Assembly: GCF_024652905.1 (NCBI RefSeq)
Contig: NZ_CP102428.1
Span: 1,252,501 to 1,316,500 of the forward strand
Direction: 5' to 3'
DNA: 64,000 nt
Source: Pseudomonas oryzihabitans
Lineage (GTDB): Bacteria > Pseudomonadota > Gammaproteobacteria > Pseudomonadales > Pseudomonadaceae
Part shown: positions 61,969-64,000 of the stretch, in pieces
Position numbering within the stretch: the stretch's first letter is position 1
Layout of the letters: every line of letters starts with the position of its first letter
Program-made: the position numbers and the translations under genes
The notes under the pieces: model-generated
Told to the model about the DNA's origin: nothing
The model's input: the letters and a program-made list of their open reading frames with translations, nothing else
The model's database searches: none

Positions 61969-62945
61969 CAGCCTTTGCTCTTGGCGCGCTGGCTGCGGTA
62001 GGTGTCGAGGATCACCGCAACCACGATGACTGCGCCGGTGATGATGCGCTTGGTCGGCTCGCTGGCGCCGATCTGGGCCAGCCCCGCGGCCAGCACCGAG
62101 ATGATCAGCACGCCAAAGAAGGTGCTGATGACCGAGCCGCGCCCACCCATGAGGCTGGTCCCACCGATCACCACGGCGGCGATCACCTGCAGTTCCAGGC
62201 CGACGCCGGCGTTGGGGTCGGCGGCTTCCAGACGGGAGATCTGGAACAGCGCGGCGAGGCCCGCCAGCAGGCCCATGAGGGCGAAGACGATGACCTTGTA
62301 GGGCTTGGGATTGATCCCGGCCAGGCGCACCGCTTCCTCGTTGGTGCCAATGGCGATCAGGTAGCGCCCGAGCACCGAGCGGGTCAGCAGCAGCTGCGCG
62401 ACCACGATCACCAGCAGGGCGATGACGAAGGAGGGCGAGATGCCGAAGGCGAAGGGCGTCGACAGCCAAGCGTAGGCATCGCCGATATAGGCGGTGCGCG
62501 AATCGGTCAGCTGGTAGGCGGCGCCGCGGGCCATCTCCAGCACGCCCAGGGAGACGATGAAGGAGGGGATGCGCCAGGCCACGGTGACACTGCCGGTGAG
62601 GGTGCCGGTCAGGGCCGCGGCCAGCATGCCCAGGGCGGCGGCTGGCAGGATGCCCCAACCCCATTCCAGGGTGGCGACGCTGACCACGGCGGCGGCCAGG
62701 GCGACCACCGAACCCACCGAGAGGTCGATGCCGCCGATGATCAGGATGAAGGTCATCCCGGTCGCCAGCACCATCAGATCGGGGATCTGGTTGGCCAGGG
62801 TGGTGAAGGTGGCGTAGGAGAGAAAGTGGCTGCTCAGCAGGGAAAACAGCACGATCATCGCCAGCAGGGCGGCGGCCAGGCCGACGTAGGTGCCCAGGCC
62901 GAGGCCGAAGGCACGTCGGGCGGAGGTGACGGGAAGACTGCTCAT
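61968..62945 (-). CDS. rbsC: Ribose ABC transporter permease RbsC
   Basis: A 325-residue inner-membrane permease with about ten helices. Hallmark GMTFILIIGGIDLSVGSVVAL near residue 65, the EAA-like loop GTNEEAVRLAGINPKPYKVIVFALMG, and GGTSLMGGRGSV. The start overlaps the rbsA stop as ATGA. Confidence 0.94.
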   Translation of the reverse strand: MSSLPVTSARRAFGLGLGTYVGLAAALLAMIVLFSLLSSHFLSYATFTTLANQIPDLMVLATGMTFILIIGGIDLSVGSVVALAAAVVSVATLEWGWGILPAAALGMLAAALTGTLTGSVTVAWRIPSFIVSLGVLEMARGAAYQLTDSRTAYIGDAYAWLSTPFAFGISPSFVIALLVIVVAQLLLTRSVLGRYLIAIGTNEEAVRLAGINPKPYKVIVFALMGLLAGLAALFQISRLEAADPNAGVGLELQVIAAVVIGGTSLMGGRGSVISTFFGVLIISVLAAGLAQIGASEPTKRIITGAVIVVAVILDTYRSQRAKSKG

Positions 62946-64000
62946 CGAATGGCTTCCTGAGAAAGGGTTTGCGGCGGGACGGGTTCTTCCAGCAGAGCTT
63001 CGCGGGAGCGATAGCCGGCGAAGGCGGCGGCCAGCAGCCGCTCCTGGTCCCAGTCATGACGGTCGAAGGTCGCTTCCAGGCGGCCGGCGGAGATCACACC
63101 GATGCGATCGCAGATCAGCATCAGCTCGCGCAGGTCGCTGGAGACCACCACCAAGGCCTTGCCCTGGCGCGTGAGTTCGGCCAGCAGGCCATAGATCTCG
63201 AACTTGGCGCCGACGTCGATGCCGCGCGTGGGTTCGTCGAACAGCAGCACCTGGCAATCGCGTTCGAGCCAGCGCCCGATGACTACCTTTTGCTGGTTGC
63301 CACCGGAGAGTTCGCCCACCGGCTGGCTGCCACCGTTGCAGCGGATGCGCATGCCCTTGATATGGCGCTCTGCCAGGGCCGTCTCGCGGGCGCCGCTGAC
63401 CAGGCCCTGCTGGGCGACCTTGGCCATGTTGCCCAGGGCGATGTTGGCGCTGATCGGCTGGCTGAGCAGCAGGCCTTCGCCCTTGCGATCCTCGGTGATG
63501 AGGGCGATGCCCTGACGTACCACCTTGGCCGGCGAACCCAGGTCGACCGGCTTGCCGGCCAGGCGCACCGCGCCGGAATCGGCACGGTCGGCACCGAAGA
63601 TCAGCCGCAGCAACTCGGTGCGACCGGCACCGATGAGCCCGGAGATGCCATAGATCTCGCCGGCGCGGACGCTGAAGGAGACGTCCTGGACCTTGTCGGC
63701 GCGAGTCAGGCCCTGGACTTCCAGCAAGGGTGGTCCAAAGCGGCGCTCGCCCATGTCCAGGTGCTCGCCGAGATCGCGACCTACCATGAGGCTGACGATC
63801 TGGTCGATGTCGTAGTGCGCCATGGGCGCATCGGCCACCAGGCGGCCATCGCGCAAGACCACCAGTTGCTGGGCGATGCGCTTGAGTTCTTCCAGGCGAT
63901 GGGAGATGTAGACCAGCGCCACGCCGCGGGCACGCAGGCGCTCGATCTGCTCGAACAGCAGGTCCACCTCGCGGGAGGTGAGCATGGCGGTGGGCTCGTC
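62942..64000 (-). CDS. rbsA: Ribose ABC transporter ATPase RbsA, C-terminal part (runs off the window)
   Basis: Double-ATPase subunit; about the last 353 residues are present. The window edge falls in the Walker B motif of the first domain (DEPTAMLTSREVD). The first-domain switch region (LVYISHRLEELKRIA) and the complete second domain are present: a degenerate Walker A GLIGAGRTELL, signature LSGGNQQKVVIGRWL and Walker B LLFDEPTRGIDVG. rbsB is expected beyond the window. Confidence 0.95.
   Translation of the reverse strand, partial: DEPTAMLTSREVDLLFEQIERLRARGVALVYISHRLEELKRIAQQLVVLRDGRLVADAPMAHYDIDQIVSLMVGRDLGEHLDMGERRFGPPLLEVQGLTRADKVQDVSFSVRAGEIYGISGLIGAGRTELLRLIFGADRADSGAVRLAGKPVDLGSPAKVVRQGIALITEDRKGEGLLLSQPISANIALGNMAKVAQQGLVSGARETALAERHIKGMRIRCNGGSQPVGELSGGNQQKVVIGRWLERDCQVLLFDEPTRGIDVGAKFEIYGLLAELTRQGKALVVVSSDLRELMLICDRIGVISAGRLEATFDRHDWDQERLLAAAFAGYRSREALLEEPVPPQTLSQEAIR

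Overview
The window looks like a chromosomal segment of a Pseudomonas species. It is GC-rich, almost every protein is of the type found in that genus, and several gene groups are Pseudomonas hallmarks: the EarP/EF-P pair with the rhamnosylated arginine, hexR with zwf-pgl-eda, CyaB-type adenylate cyclase, class II DAHP synthase, and rbsACRK with rbsR inside the operon. I cannot fix the species from sequence alone. No rRNA, tRNA, CRISPR, prophage or complete insertion sequence was seen.

Layout. 1-5.6 kb: start of acnB (reverse) with a long leader, then a divergent hydantoin/allantoin module (racemase, GntR regulator, NCS1 transporter), a DUF1289 protein and miaE. 5.7-9.2 kb: secreted endonuclease EndA, then earP and efp, which share one uninterrupted reading frame, then a TauE-type transporter bounded by dispersed repeats. 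9.4-16 kb: a LysR regulator, DUF1127, a YcaQ-like protein, class II DAHP synthase, a spermidine-synthase-like protein and DeaD helicase. 16-23.9 kb: CyaB, a nitroreductase, a Cpx-like two-component system with a periplasmic LTxxQ protein, YciB, RNase AM, YciO and ScpA.

23.9-32.5 kb is a vitamin B12/cobalt locus. Two cobalamin riboswitches stand back to back. One controls cbtB-cbtA-cobE, the other cobW-cobN-chlI-chlD. Each aptamer carries a copy or remnant of the same dispersed repeat in a peripheral arm. The chelatase ATPase gene ends in an A_AAA_AAG slippery site that joins it by a -1 frameshift to the VWA chelatase subunit. 32.6-35.3 kb: a zinc-type ABC importer under a Zur-like box, led by a 38-residue membrane ORF.

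35.4-46.4 kb: topoisomerase IB, DUF3253, a PepSY-PepSY-regulator-kinase operon behind four 11-bp-phased TTAA boxes, a chemoreceptor, an AI-2E-family permease, hexR, and zwf-pgl-eda (oxidative pentose phosphate/Entner-Doudoroff entry). 46.4-64 kb: a MITE-like element, rluB, a GGDEF protein, curA, a MarR-LysE-BenE group with paired MarR-type operators and a divergent aminotransferase/GST pair, the yciF-katN stress operon, a large GAF-GGDEF-EAL protein, and the ribose operon rbsA(partial)-C-R-K-D.

Most notable observations: the EarP-EF-P continuous frame, the chelatase frameshift signal, and the same repeat family inside both B12 riboswitches, which appear to use different output mechanisms (SD occlusion versus termination).
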